64,000 bases of DNA from Acidimicrobiales bacterium (GCA_013912105.1 JACERY010000001.1:62001-126000); one strand, 5' to 3'; shown: positions 1 to 9,471, numbered from the stretch's first letter. A program made the numbers and translations. Notes: a model not told the origin generated them from the sequence alone.

Positions 1-716
1 CCTCCGGAAAGCAGAAAAACGAGAACCGCTAACATAGCTGACCGGTGGTTAGAGGTGAATCGCTGAAAACCGAAATATAACATTGGCGGGAGAAAAATAG
101 ATAGAAAAAAAGTTGATACTTGAAGAGATACGAAAATATCTAGGCCGAGTGGAACAAACATTGCTGCAAACCAATCAACGCCGAAATGGTATGAAAAACT
201 TTCTCCAGCAGCTGTTGGGAGCTCGGGTGGGAAATTGTCGCTGAAAGCAAACGATGAGGCATAAGCAAGGTGAGCAGACCAATCACCAAATACCGAAAGG
301 TGAGCAGCAGTTACACCACCACTTGGAGATTTTCCAAATGAAATATGAAGTATCCTCGCTGAAAGAATAGAGCTTATCGCTATTAACAAAAGCACTGGTT
401 TAGGACATCTATTGTCTCTCCAGCCGAGTTTGAAACGTGTAAGAAAACTTGCTGCATCAGCTTTGATAACAAGCTGGTTTTTAATCAGAAGCGGTGTTGA
501 ACAGATAAACAAAAACCCGGTTGTGATGAGAATCATTTTCCCATTAACTGAAGTTGCCCAAGCTACGAAAAAGCCGAGCACCGAAACTATCACAGTGCCT
601 AATAAAGCTCCGAAAACAATGCGTTCCTCAAGCAGAAACGAAGTTGGTATGGCATAGGTGCAGGTAAACCCTATTGCAATAATTGCTAGAAGAAAGAGAA
701 CTGTAGTTATAGTCAT
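1..716 (-). CDS. Multi-pass membrane protein, C-terminally truncated by the window edge (possible GT-C-type glycosyltransferase)
   Basis: An open minus-strand frame runs from an ATG at 716 to the window edge without a stop, giving 238 codons of an incomplete protein. A good Shine-Dalgarno (AGAGGAGAG) lies just upstream of the ATG. The visible part has several hydrophobic segments: residues about 2-20, 35-58, 65-75 and 95-110, and further ones near the cut end. Between them is a polar stretch with GDWSAHLAYAS followed by SYHFGVDWFAA. An acidic or aromatic first loop with a Trp-x-x-His and a later YH motif recalls polytopic GT-C-like membrane proteins (DUF2298 and similar). That resemblance is an impression from motifs, not a domain assignment. 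The 3' part, which would decide it, lies outside the window. Confidence 0.7.
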   Translation of the reverse strand, partial: MTITTVLFLLAIIAIGFTCTYAIPTSFLLEERIVFGALLGTVIVSVLGFFVAWATSVNGKMILITTGFLFICSTPLLIKNQLVIKADAASFLTRFKLGWRDNRCPKPVLLLIAISSILSARILHISFGKSPSGGVTAAHLSVFGDWSAHLAYASSFAFSDNFPPELPTAAGESFSYHFGVDWFAAMFVPLGLDIFVSLQVSTFFLSIFLPPMLYFGFQRFTSNHRSAMLAVLVFLLSG

Positions 717-898
717 TTACTCTCCTCTTCTGATCAGAAACCGTCAAGCCAAAGCTAATCCACCAGACGATGTGTTAACGCAACGGAAGAGAAATATTTA
801 GCTCTTGCCATGCCAAGCACTACCGAATAGCACTAGTCAGCAGTATTGGTTTTGAACTTCTGTAGCAAGTATTGGATATCGACGCTAGCGTTCGGACT

Positions 899-1705
899 GT
901 GCCAGAAGGACACACAATTCATCGTTTAGCTGCTGATCTTAGAAAAGATTTTGTTGGACAGCCTGTTACTGCTAATTCACCACAAGGCAGATTTTCAGAA
1001 AGTGCTGCAATTTTTGATGGAGAGCTAATGCTTAAGTCTGAGGCTTGGGGTAAACATCTCTTTTGCCACTGGGAAAGCGGAAATATTCTTCATATCCACT
1101 TAGGCCTGATTGGTAAATTCCGAAAGGTTGACGAAGAAACTCCCCCACGGGATACGATTCGTTTAAGACTTGTGAACAAAAGCGCCATGTGGGACCTCAC
1201 CGGACCGCAAACCTGTGCTTTGATCGTCCAAGAAGATCTCGAAACAGTTATTTCAAATCTTGGACCCGATCCCTTGAGAATTGGGCTACGAGGTCTTGGG
1301 AAATTTAAGCGTGGTCTTGCTAGTTCGAAAAAACCAATAGGTGCAGCTTTACTTGACCAAAGTCTTCTTGCCGGGATTGGAAACGTTTACCGAGCTGAAC
1401 TTTTATTTCTCTGCGGAATCCATCCGGAAACACCATGTAATAGAATTAACGAAGATGACGCTGAAGCACTATGGGACTGGACAGTCAAACTGTTAAGAAG
1501 AGGCAAAAGGCTTAATCGGATTGTCACCATACAAGAAGAAGATAAAGAAAACATTTCTTCAAAAAGTAAAAAACGCAACAACTCTCTATACGCATACAAA
1601 AGAGCCGGTTTAGATTGCCGACGATGCCCTAGCGAAATAGTCATTTCAAAGCTTGCAGGGAGATCTATATGGCACTGCCCAAATTGCCAAGGAAAAAATG
1701 ACTGA
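899..1705 (+). CDS. nei: Fpg/Nei family DNA glycosylase (endonuclease VIII type)
   Basis: Base-excision-repair glycosylase/AP lyase of the Nei branch, 268 residues, removing oxidised pyrimidines. The start is taken as GTG at 899, although an in-frame ATG exists at 872. Only the GTG gives the mature N-terminus PEGHTIHR, in which the proline after the initiator is the catalytic nucleophile and the next Glu is the general acid. The helix-two-turns-helix motif is seen as LAGIGNVYRAELLF. A C-terminal zinc finger has two CxxC pairs (CRRC and CPNC), as in Nei/Fpg. PEGHT rather than PELPE separates it from the second family member at 10949. Its last 8 bases overlap the ferrochelatase start, so the two are probably translationally coupled. 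Confidence 0.93.
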   Translation: MPEGHTIHRLAADLRKDFVGQPVTANSPQGRFSESAAIFDGELMLKSEAWGKHLFCHWESGNILHIHLGLIGKFRKVDEETPPRDTIRLRLVNKSAMWDLTGPQTCALIVQEDLETVISNLGPDPLRIGLRGLGKFKRGLASSKKPIGAALLDQSLLAGIGNVYRAELLFLCGIHPETPCNRINEDDAEALWDWTVKLLRRGKRLNRIVTIQEEDKENISSKSKKRNNSLYAYKRAGLDCRRCPSEIVISKLAGRSIWHCPNCQGKND

Positions 1706-2717
1706 ATTTGATGCAGTTCTTTTGACTTCCTTTGGAGGCCCTGAAGGCCCGGAAGATGTTGAACCATTTCTGAGAAATGTAGCAAAAGGAAGAGATATTC
1801 CTGAAAAACGTATTCGAGAAGTAGAAGCCCAATATGGCCTTTTCGGAGGGGTTAGTCCTATAAATAAACAGAACAGGGACTTAATAAAAGCTCTTAAAAG
1901 TGACCTTCATGCAAATGGGCTAAAGATACCCATATATTTCGGAAACAGGAATTGGGAACCTTATCTAGCTGATACTCTCCAACATCTGTATGAGGATGGT
2001 AAACGAAATATTTTAGCCGTCGTTACGAGCGCGTTTGGCTCTTACTCTGGTTGTCGACAGTACCAAGAAGATCTTGATGCAGCTGTTAAGGATCTAGGAG
2101 TAACCGACCTTAATATTGAGAAAATACGCTTGTACTGGAATCATCCAGGATTCTTTCAAGCAATGTGCGAGCAGCTACGCCATACGCTTTCTCTACTATC
2201 TCCAGAGGATAGAGACCAGACCCGAATAGTTTTTACGGCCCATTCAATTCCCACTGCTTGGGATCGATCAAACCCTTACAAATCTCAGCTCAATAAATTT
2301 GCTTATCAGTTGGCGAATACTGTTGCGCCGGAATTGGAATGGGATTTAGCTTTCCAAAGTCGCAGTGGGCCACCATCCGTTCCTTGGCTAGAACCAGATA
2401 TTTTAGATCACCTTGATTTCTTAGAAGGTGAAGGAGTTAATTCAGTTGTGATAACCCCTATAGGTTTCATATCCGATCACATGGAAGTGATGTTTGACTT
2501 AGACACTGAAGCAGTAACGCATGCACAAAAGCTTGATATAAAAGTTTTGAGAACGCCCACGGTTGGAACTCATCCTGACTTCGTTTCAGGCTTGCGGCAA
2601 CTTATCCAAGAGCGAATTAACAATCTTGACCCACTCGCTGTATTTGATGAGCCATGGGTTTGTACTCCTACTTGTTGTTCAGTTGCTCAAAGACCATCTT
2701 CGGGTATTTCGAAATAA
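1698..2717 (+). CDS. hemH: Ferrochelatase (probably coproporphyrin ferrochelatase)
   Basis: Inserts Fe(II) into a porphyrin at the end of heme synthesis. In Actinobacteria the substrate is usually coproporphyrin III (CpfC), so that specificity is inferred from lineage. The chosen ATG at 1698 gives 339 residues starting MTEFDAVLLTSFGGPEGPED, the normal family N-terminus, and overlaps the nei stop. Catalytic residues are visible: His182 in AHSIP and Glu263 in SDHMEVMFDLD. Cys119 in YSGCRQY and a C-terminal cysteine group (Cys322, Cys326, Cys327) sit roughly where the [2Fe-2S] ligands of mycobacterial and Caulobacter ferrochelatases lie, so an iron-sulfur cluster is plausible. The GT2 gene begins 3 bases after the stop, which suggests one transcript with nei. 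Confidence 0.93.
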   Translation: MTEFDAVLLTSFGGPEGPEDVEPFLRNVAKGRDIPEKRIREVEAQYGLFGGVSPINKQNRDLIKALKSDLHANGLKIPIYFGNRNWEPYLADTLQHLYEDGKRNILAVVTSAFGSYSGCRQYQEDLDAAVKDLGVTDLNIEKIRLYWNHPGFFQAMCEQLRHTLSLLSPEDRDQTRIVFTAHSIPTAWDRSNPYKSQLNKFAYQLANTVAPELEWDLAFQSRSGPPSVPWLEPDILDHLDFLEGEGVNSVVITPIGFISDHMEVMFDLDTEAVTHAQKLDIKVLRTPTVGTHPDFVSGLRQLIQERINNLDPLAVFDEPWVCTPTCCSVAQRPSSGISK

Positions 2718-2719
2718 AC

Positions 2720-3433
2720 ATGACTAGACCATCTAAAGATATAGCCCTTGTCTTACCAGTTTTCAATGAAGAACTTCTTATTGATTCCTGCTTACAAAAA
2801 TGGATTAATACTTTCACTGACTTGGGTTTAGACTTTGAAATTCTTGTTGTTGATGATGGCTCCTGGGATAAAACACCTGTTGTCCTCAGTTCCTATATCC
2901 CAGATAGTCGAATTCAAATAATAACGAAACACAATGAGGGGCACGGCCCGTCCATACTAAGAGGGTACAGAGACGCTGTAGAGATAGCCACTTGGGTTTT
3001 TCAAGCAGATAGCGATAGTGAAATTAGCCCAGATGAATTTTCAGCTCTTTGGGACTTACGTTTAAATAATGACGCTGTGATCGGTTGGAGAGTAAAAAGA
3101 GAACAAAGCTTTATTAGGAAAGCAGTCTCTAGAGTTGCGGCTTTAAGCACACGGCTTTTTTTTAGTTCCACCTTGAAAGACCCGAATATCCCATTTCGTT
3201 TAATCCGTTCAGATACCCTTGAGCGTATTATTTCAAGAATCCCCAGAAATACATTCGCCCCAAACCTCATTATCAGCGGCGCTTTAAAACGGTTAAAACT
3301 TTCGGTCGTTCAATACCCAGTTCAGTACCATGAGCGTACTATTGGCGAAACTTCTCTCTCTAACCTCAAGGCGGTGAAGAAAGGTTCTCAAGCCTTTGTG
3401 CAAACAGCTAAAATATCGAGAATGTTTTCATGA
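2720..3433 (+). CDS. GT2-family glycosyltransferase (dolichol-phosphate mannose synthase-like)
   Basis: A 237-residue GT-A fold transferase. The start ATG at 2720 lies directly after the hemH stop. The N-terminus reads IALVLPVFNEE, the typical beginning of family 2 glycosyltransferases. The nucleotide-sugar motif is VVDDGSWDKT and the metal-binding acidic motif is QADSDSE. There is no C-terminal membrane domain, so it resembles the soluble, single-domain DPM1-type enzymes that load a sugar onto a polyprenyl phosphate. The exact donor and acceptor cannot be read from the sequence. It overlaps the next gene by the 4 bases ATGA, so the two products very likely act together. Confidence 0.85.
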   Translation: MTRPSKDIALVLPVFNEELLIDSCLQKWINTFTDLGLDFEILVVDDGSWDKTPVVLSSYIPDSRIQIITKHNEGHGPSILRGYRDAVEIATWVFQADSDSEISPDEFSALWDLRLNNDAVIGWRVKREQSFIRKAVSRVAALSTRLFFSSTLKDPNIPFRLIRSDTLERIISRIPRNTFAPNLIISGALKRLKLSVVQYPVQYHERTIGETSLSNLKAVKKGSQAFVQTAKISRMFS

Positions 3434-4806
3434 AAAGTGTCGAGTTTCTTATTATTGGGGGAGGTCCTACTGGCTTGGGTGCCGCTCACCGACTAAACGA
3501 ACTCGGACATAAAAATTGGCTACTACTTGAGCAATCAAATCGTTTAGGAGGGTTGGCTTCGTCAGAAATAGATGATCAAGGGTTTGTTTGGGATCTCGGC
3601 GGACACGTTTTATTTTCTCATTATGAGTACTTTGATAGTCTCCTAAGCCAACTACTGAAAGACGAATGGCTTGAACATCAGCGAGAAGCATGGATTTGGA
3701 TGCGTAACCGGTGGATACCTTACCCATTTCAGAATAATTTATGGAGACTCCCTCAAAATGACCTGGACGTATGTGTTGATGGCTTACGCAAACTATCCGA
3801 AAAACCTTCACAGGCCGTAAATAGGAATTTTGACGATTGGATAGTTAATTCCTTCGGCACTGGCATTGCTGACGTTTTCATGCGTCCGTACAATTTTAAA
3901 GTTTGGGCATATCCAACACAGGATTTATCTTCAGGATGGACTGGTGAGCGTGTCGCTACGATCAACACTGACCAAATTCTTCAGAATATTAAAAGCAGAA
4001 CCGATCAAAAGAGTTGGGGTCCAAATTCAGTCTTTCGTTTCCCAAAAACTGGCGGTACTGGAAGTATTTGGCGAGCATTAGGCAAAACTCTTCCGCAAGA
4101 ATACATCGAGATGGAACGAGAGGTTATCGAGATAAATGAGAGCAAAAGTATTGTCACATGTAGATTTGGTCATCAGTATCACTTTAAAAATCTTATTACG
4201 ACAATGCCTCTTCCACGCACGGTTCGATCTCTTAACGTCAAAGATAACTATGTGGATCAAATATCCGAATTTAAATGGTCAAGCACCCATGTTGTGGGTA
4301 TCGGGATAGAGGGGAATATTCCTGAAGAACTACAAACAAAATGTTGGATGTACTTTCCCGAAGAGAATGTTCCTTTCTACCGGTCAACTGTTTTTTCGAA
4401 TTATGCAACTGCAAATGTTCCTAAACCAGAAAGTCAATGGTCTTTAATGTGTGAGATTTCTGAATCTCCATTGAAAAGAGTAGATCACGAAACAGTCATT
4501 GAGGAAACAATACTAGGCCTGAAATCAGTTGGAATCCTTCTTGATGATGCTGTTGTAGTTAGTACGTGGAAGAAATTTTTACCCTTTGGTTACCCGACCC
4601 CCTTTGTAGGACGCGATGAGCTTCTCAAGGAGATTCTTCCTGACCTAGAAGAGAGAAATATTTACTCACGTGGCCGTTTCGGAGGTTGGAAATATGAGGT
4701 ATCAAATCAAGATCACTCATTGATGCAAGGCGTTGAATTAGTAGAAGCGTTACTTCTCGGTGAAAAAGAGCAGACCTTTTACTACCCATCTGAAATCAAC
4801 AGCTAA
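3430..4806 (+). CDS. FAD-dependent oxidoreductase/mutase of the protoporphyrinogen-oxidase / UDP-galactopyranose-mutase superfamily
   Basis: A flavoprotein of 458 residues. The N-terminus has the Rossmann dinucleotide motif IIGGGPTGLGAAHRL followed by EQSNRLGGLASS, the pattern of NAD(P)-binding amine-oxidase-like proteins. WDLGGHVLFSHYEYFDSLL resembles the substrate loop of UDP-galactopyranose mutase relatives. The C-terminus contains YSRGRFGGWKYEVSNQDHSLMQG, the segment that closes the FAD site. It is translationally coupled (ATGA) to a GT2 glycosyltransferase, which favours a role in modifying a sugar nucleotide or lipid-linked sugar over heme synthesis, although hemH is close by. The real substrate is unknown. 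Nothing obvious is encoded between its stop and the parC ribosome-binding site. Confidence 0.75.
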   Translation: MKSVEFLIIGGGPTGLGAAHRLNELGHKNWLLLEQSNRLGGLASSEIDDQGFVWDLGGHVLFSHYEYFDSLLSQLLKDEWLEHQREAWIWMRNRWIPYPFQNNLWRLPQNDLDVCVDGLRKLSEKPSQAVNRNFDDWIVNSFGTGIADVFMRPYNFKVWAYPTQDLSSGWTGERVATINTDQILQNIKSRTDQKSWGPNSVFRFPKTGGTGSIWRALGKTLPQEYIEMEREVIEINESKSIVTCRFGHQYHFKNLITTMPLPRTVRSLNVKDNYVDQISEFKWSSTHVVGIGIEGNIPEELQTKCWMYFPEENVPFYRSTVFSNYATANVPKPESQWSLMCEISESPLKRVDHETVIEETILGLKSVGILLDDAVVVSTWKKFLPFGYPTPFVGRDELLKEILPDLEERNIYSRGRFGGWKYEVSNQDHSLMQGVELVEALLLGEKEQTFYYPSEINS

Positions 4807-4960
4807 AAATGATTAACGCGGTGAGAGAGACTTATTCAAGATCTAGGCGTTGACTTTTCGCCCGTTCTCATAATTGCCACGATTACTCGGCAGTATTGGA
4901 TTATTTTCTTAAGCAGGACATTCTTGTTTGTCCTAGCCAAATTATAAGCTCACAACACTG

Positions 4961-4969
4961 TAAGGAGGT
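4961..4969 (+). promoter_or_regulatory. Strong ribosome-binding site of parC
   Basis: TAAGGAGGT is a full anti-Shine-Dalgarno match placed 5 bases before the parC ATG at 4975. It is among the strongest sites in the window and fixes the start of the gene. Confidence 0.85.
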
Positions 4970-4974
4970 CAGAA

Positions 4975-7395
4975 ATGGCGCAACAACAAAAACTTTCATT
5001 TGCGAAAGATTTCGCTAGGGAAATTATTCCGGTCCCTGTAGCTGATGAAATGTCAGAGTCGTTTCTAGCATATTCGTTATCAGTAATTACCGCTCGAGCT
5101 ATTCCGGATGTAAGAGATGGTTTGAAACCGGTTCAAAGACGAATTCTCTATTCCATGCTTGGTATGGGCTTAAGGCCAACCAACCCCCATCGTAAATGTG
5201 CCCGAGTTGTTGGAGATACAATGGGAAAATATCACCCTCACGGCGATATGGCTATATACGAAGCTCTTGTTCGACTCGGGCAAGACTTTGCCAGAATGGT
5301 CACACTCGTTGACCCACACGGTAATTTTGGAAGTCTTGATGACCCCCCTGCTGCTTCTCGCTATACGGAATGTCGACTTACCGAAGCTGCAATGGAAATG
5401 GTTAGAGAGATAGAGGAAGAAACAATTGATTTCCGCCCCACATATGATGGTGAAAGCACTGAACCGCTATACCTTCCAGGCCTTCTTCCTAACCTGTTGG
5501 TGAATGGAACATCGGGTATCGCTGTAGGAATGGCAACAAATATGCCCACTCATAACCTTCGAGAAGTTTTTGACGCAATTTCTCTAGTTATGAAAAAGAG
5601 AAGGCCAAAACCGACGCTTAAAGAACTACTCGAAGTTCTTCCAGGGCCCGATTTCCCTTCAGGTGGGATTATCGTTGACGAGGATCTCAAAGAGGCCTAT
5701 AAAACTGGAAGAGGGACATTTCGTATCCGTGCCAAAGTCGAATTTGAGAAACTGACTCGAACCCGTCAAGGAATTGTAGTAACCGAATTACCGTATATGG
5801 TTGGTCCTGAAAAAGTTGTAAAGAAGATAAATGAACTTGTTGTAGCTGATAAATTATCTGGGATTGCTGACGCTAAAAACTTATCTGACCGAAAATCTGG
5901 TCTTCGCCTTCTGATCACGCTTAAACCTAATGTGAATCCTGAAGCAGTTCTGGCCGAGCTATATAAGCAAACACCATTAGAAGAAACTTTTGGCATTAAT
6001 AACGTCGTGTTAGTTAATGGCATCCCTGAAACATTAGGAATCTATGACCTTTGCAAACACTATGTTGACCACCGTCTTAATGTAGTTAATCGAAGAACAC
6101 AATTTAGATTGGATCGCGCTCAAGATCGCCTCCACATCGTTGAGGGACTGTTAATCGCACTAGAGAATATTGACCAAGTTGTTTCAATCATTAAAGGATC
6201 TGAGGATGTTGAAAACGCTAAAGCTGAATTGCGAAAGGAACTGAAGCTTTCAGAAATTCAAGCAACACATATTCTTGATATGCAGCTTCGCCGCCTAACC
6301 GCTCTTGAAATGCAAAAAATCCTAGACGAAAGTGAAGAGTTAACTCTTCACATTAGCGAATACAAGAAGATTCTTGCTTCCGAGCAACGACAGCGAACCA
6401 TAGTACTCAAAGAGTTAGAAGAAATTGTTGAAATCTATGGAGTTGATAGGAGCACAGAAATTATTGATTTGAAAGACGTTCCGGTATACGACGATATTCC
6501 TTTAATTGAAGAAAAAGATATTCCTGACGAACCTTGTCTTATAACTCTTTCAACATCTGGCCGAGTTGGTCGTTCACCCATTGAAGGTAGCCGCCGATCT
6601 ACACCCGGGCAACATGATGTTTTAACTGCTACGACATTTGGGTCAACCCTCACTTCTGTTTTCGCAATTACCTCTGAAGGGCGGGCGTTGTCGATCCAAA
6701 CAGCGGATCTCGGCGAGATAAAGGGTCGAAGCCGAGGTGCTGCTGCTTCAAAAATTTTCAGCACTAGTAAAGGTGAACAGGTTTTAACAATTTGTAGCCC
6801 TGGAGAGGAAAACATAGTTCTCATTACAAGTAACGGAACTGCAAAAAGAATTACGCCAGCGGAGCTTCGAGAAACACCTAACGGCAAACCAGTAATCAAG
6901 CTAAAACCTAATGACAAACTTGCTGCTGCGTTTACCTGCCCTGACGGTATAGATATCGTGCTTGTTTCCTCCGATGCGCAAACATTGCGGACTTCGGTCG
7001 ACAATATAAGCGTTCAAGGGAGAAATGCAGCTGGAGTTTTAGGAATGAAACTAAGGGATGGCGTAAAGGTAATCGGAGCAGGGGCGGCAATCGGAGATGG
7101 TGCTGTTGTGACAGTCACTGATACAGGAACTGCTAAGGTTACTCCTTTTGAGGAACTAACATCTAAAGGGCGGGGTGGCACCGGGATCCGTATCACAAAA
7201 TTCACTAAAGAGAAGAGCTTGGTTCTAGCAAAAGTAGTTGGGCCTGAAGGACTTCTTACTGTAATGGCTACGGATGACGACCCTAAGAAAGCTGATCCTG
7301 TTCCCGTTGATTTGCCGCTTGAACCCACAAAACGGGATCTAGTTAGTTCAAGAACTGAACGGCGTATTCTTGATGTCGGGCTTCCACGATGGTAA
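4975..7395 (+). CDS. parC: DNA topoisomerase IV subunit A
   Basis: Type IIA topoisomerase DNA-cleavage subunit of 806 residues. The breakage-reunion domain starts at YSLSVITARAIPDVRDGLKP. The active-site Tyr follows Arg in PPAASRYTECR, and KYHPHGD is present. The insert GSLDDPPAA and the absence of a clean GyrA box (the closest stretch is SKGRGGTG near residue 725) point to ParC of the actinobacterial type rather than GyrA. The C-terminal half from about residue 500 is the DNA-wrapping beta-pinwheel. parE follows 41 bases downstream in the same direction, so the two subunits are co-expressed. The assignment as topoisomerase IV rather than gyrase is inferred from these motifs; a second type IIA pair elsewhere in the genome would be expected. 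Confidence 0.88.
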   Translation: MAQQQKLSFAKDFAREIIPVPVADEMSESFLAYSLSVITARAIPDVRDGLKPVQRRILYSMLGMGLRPTNPHRKCARVVGDTMGKYHPHGDMAIYEALVRLGQDFARMVTLVDPHGNFGSLDDPPAASRYTECRLTEAAMEMVREIEEETIDFRPTYDGESTEPLYLPGLLPNLLVNGTSGIAVGMATNMPTHNLREVFDAISLVMKKRRPKPTLKELLEVLPGPDFPSGGIIVDEDLKEAYKTGRGTFRIRAKVEFEKLTRTRQGIVVTELPYMVGPEKVVKKINELVVADKLSGIADAKNLSDRKSGLRLLITLKPNVNPEAVLAELYKQTPLEETFGINNVVLVNGIPETLGIYDLCKHYVDHRLNVVNRRTQFRLDRAQDRLHIVEGLLIALENIDQVVSIIKGSEDVENAKAELRKELKLSEIQATHILDMQLRRLTALEMQKILDESEELTLHISEYKKILASEQRQRTIVLKELEEIVEIYGVDRSTEIIDLKDVPVYDDIPLIEEKDIPDEPCLITLSTSGRVGRSPIEGSRRSTPGQHDVLTATTFGSTLTSVFAITSEGRALSIQTADLGEIKGRSRGAAASKIFSTSKGEQVLTICSPGEENIVLITSNGTAKRITPAELRETPNGKPVIKLKPNDKLAAAFTCPDGIDIVLVSSDAQTLRTSVDNISVQGRNAAGVLGMKLRDGVKVIGAGAAIGDGAVVTVTDTGTAKVTPFEELTSKGRGGTGIRITKFTKEKSLVLAKVVGPEGLLTVMATDDDPKKADPVPVDLPLEPTKRDLVSSRTERRILDVGLPRW

Positions 7396-7436
7396 CAAAA
7401 GCATTAATCCCTATAGGCCGGAGTCAGCAATAAGAA

Positions 7437-9470
7437 ATGTCGACCACAAACACCAATAAAGTCAAATACGATGCGGACGCTATCCAAACGTTAGAAGGTT
7501 TGGAAGCTGTTCGAAAACGACCTGGAATGTATATAGGCGGAACCGGCAGTGATGGCCTTACACATCTGCTTTGGGAATTGATAGATAACGCAGTTGATGA
7601 AGCAGCAGCAGGATTCTGCGACAAAGTAGATGTTGTTCTCCATAGAGATGGTTCCATGGAAGTAATAGACAATGGGAGAGGAATTCCTGTAGGTAAGCAC
7701 AAGAAACGAAGTGTTTCAGCGTTAGAAGTTGTCTTAACTGAATTGCACGCTGGCGGTAAATTCGGAGGTGGAGCCTATTCCTCTTCGGGCGGTTTACATG
7801 GCGTAGGGGCATCTGTCGTCAACGCTCTTTCATCAAAGCTAGTGGCGGAAGTAGACCGAAACGGAAGTACCCATAAGTTATGTTTTCAGGACAGAGTCGC
7901 TGGGCAATTCAATAGCAATGGGAAATTTCGGGCCAGCCATACACTAACGAAGACGAAAAAAACAAAGAAAACCGGATCACGCATTCGATTTTGGCCCGAC
8001 CTAGAGGTCTTTGACCCTGAAGCTACGATTGATTTTGAATTAGTCTGCCAGCGCGTAGCACGTACCTGCTTTATCGTTCCAGGACTTAAGGTATGCGTCG
8101 AAGACAAGCGAACAGGCCACAATAACGAACCATTTGAATATATAAGCCGAGGTGGTTTGTCAGACCTTGTGGATTCTTTAAGTGTTAGTAACCCGATCAC
8201 TGAGATAGTTAAAATCAGCGGGATTGATACTTTTGAAGAGAAAGTACCAGTTGATGGGAAAATGACAGTCGTTGAACGCGAATGCACTGTAGAAGTAGCA
8301 CTTCGCTGGGTAGAAGGCTACGAATCTAGCATTGTCTCATTTGTTAACACTATTCCCACTTCCGAAGGGGGAACGCATTTAGCAGGGCTTGAAAGGGCTA
8401 TGACGCGGGCCGTGAATGACGTTCTTCTACCGGGAACAAAAAAACTAAGTAAATTAGCTAAATCAGGTAATGACAGAGCTTCTAAAGAAGATGTCCAAGA
8501 AGGCTTGATAGCTGGTCTTAAAGTAACTTTTCCTGAGCCCCAATTTCGCGGCCAAACGAAGCAGGAACTTGGGACTCCAGCGATTCAAAGTATCGTGTAC
8601 GAAATCACCAAACAAAGTCTTTCTGATTGGTTCGATGGCGCTGGGAAAAAGACACATATTAATGGAGTAAGAGAAAAAATTTCGAATGCAATACTAAATC
8701 GTGTCGCCTCAAAGGAAGTCTTGGATGCGAAGCGTAAGGCAGCAAACCTTGGTAGCACGGGTATGCCTGACAAATTGGCTGATTGTAGAACCCATGGAGA
8801 AGATAGTGAGCTACTCATAGTAGAGGGTGACTCTGCAGCTGGCCCAGCGAAAGCAGGGAGGGATGCTGAATACATGGCTATTCTTCCGTTGCGAGGCAAG
8901 GTAGTAAATGCTGGTAAAGCAACAATGAAACAGGTAATTGATAACACTGAGGCACAAGCATTAATTACCGCTATAGGTGCTGGTAGTGGTAAGGACTTTA
9001 ATATTGATGATGTCCGCTATGGGCGGATTATTATCCTTTGTGATGCTGACGTAGATGGAAGCCATATCCGGTGTCTTCTTCTCACGCTTATCTTTCATTA
9101 CATGAGACCTTTGCTGGAAGATGGACGAGTCTTCGCCGCTTTACCTCCTTTATATGCATCTAAATGGCGAGGAGAAACCTACTATGCGTTCTCTGATGAA
9201 GAACGGGACTCCATTATTACTAAGAAAAAAATACCTCTTGATAAGTGGGTTCGATTTAAGGGCCTTGGAGAAATGGATGTTGACGAACTCGCAGAAACGA
9301 CGTTGAACCCTGAGAGTCGTATTCTGAAACGCTTAACGATGAATGACGCTAAAGAAGCTAAAGAAGCTATGAAAATGTTTGATACGTTAATGGGGTCGGA
9401 CGTTGCGAAACGAAGAGAATTCGTTTTAAAAGAAAGTGCACTCTTTGATCGCGAAGCCTTGGATGTTTAG
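7437..9470 (+). CDS. parE: DNA topoisomerase IV subunit B
   Basis: ATPase subunit of the type IIA topoisomerase, 677 residues. The GHKL nucleotide-binding site is seen in ELIDNAVDEAAAG, DNGRGIPVG and SGGLHGVGASVVNALS. The transducer Lys loop is QTKQELGTP. The TOPRIM domain has EGDSAAGPAKAGRD, then PLRGKVVNAGKA and the metal-binding DADVDGSHI. The C-terminal tail ends soon after the TOPRIM domain, without the long insert of proteobacterial GyrB. It partners with ParC just upstream. The start ATG at 7437 has only a weak ribosome-binding site, consistent with coupling to parC. The gene ends 1 base before a convergent membrane-protein gene. Confidence 0.88.
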   Translation: MSTTNTNKVKYDADAIQTLEGLEAVRKRPGMYIGGTGSDGLTHLLWELIDNAVDEAAAGFCDKVDVVLHRDGSMEVIDNGRGIPVGKHKKRSVSALEVVLTELHAGGKFGGGAYSSSGGLHGVGASVVNALSSKLVAEVDRNGSTHKLCFQDRVAGQFNSNGKFRASHTLTKTKKTKKTGSRIRFWPDLEVFDPEATIDFELVCQRVARTCFIVPGLKVCVEDKRTGHNNEPFEYISRGGLSDLVDSLSVSNPITEIVKISGIDTFEEKVPVDGKMTVVERECTVEVALRWVEGYESSIVSFVNTIPTSEGGTHLAGLERAMTRAVNDVLLPGTKKLSKLAKSGNDRASKEDVQEGLIAGLKVTFPEPQFRGQTKQELGTPAIQSIVYEITKQSLSDWFDGAGKKTHINGVREKISNAILNRVASKEVLDAKRKAANLGSTGMPDKLADCRTHGEDSELLIVEGDSAAGPAKAGRDAEYMAILPLRGKVVNAGKATMKQVIDNTEAQALITAIGAGSGKDFNIDDVRYGRIIILCDADVDGSHIRCLLLTLIFHYMRPLLEDGRVFAALPPLYASKWRGETYYAFSDEERDSIITKKKIPLDKWVRFKGLGEMDVDELAETTLNPESRILKRLTMNDAKEAKEAMKMFDTLMGSDVAKRREFVLKESALFDREALDV

Positions 9471-9471
9471 C

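Noticed and set aside
412..657. A plus-strand open frame of 81 codons at the left end
   Set aside because: It is the reverse of the truncated membrane protein gene, starts without a ribosome-binding site and has an unlikely composition.
4910..4940. AGGACA/TGTCCT hairpin upstream of parC
   Set aside because: Only 6 bp with an 8-base loop and no T tract; not clearly more than chance.
4975..9470. Calling the type IIA topoisomerase pair gyrA-gyrB
   Set aside because: DDPPAA before the active-site Tyr, the missing GyrA box and the A-then-B gene order away from dnaA/recF favour parC-parE; gyrase cannot be fully excluded without the rest of the genome.
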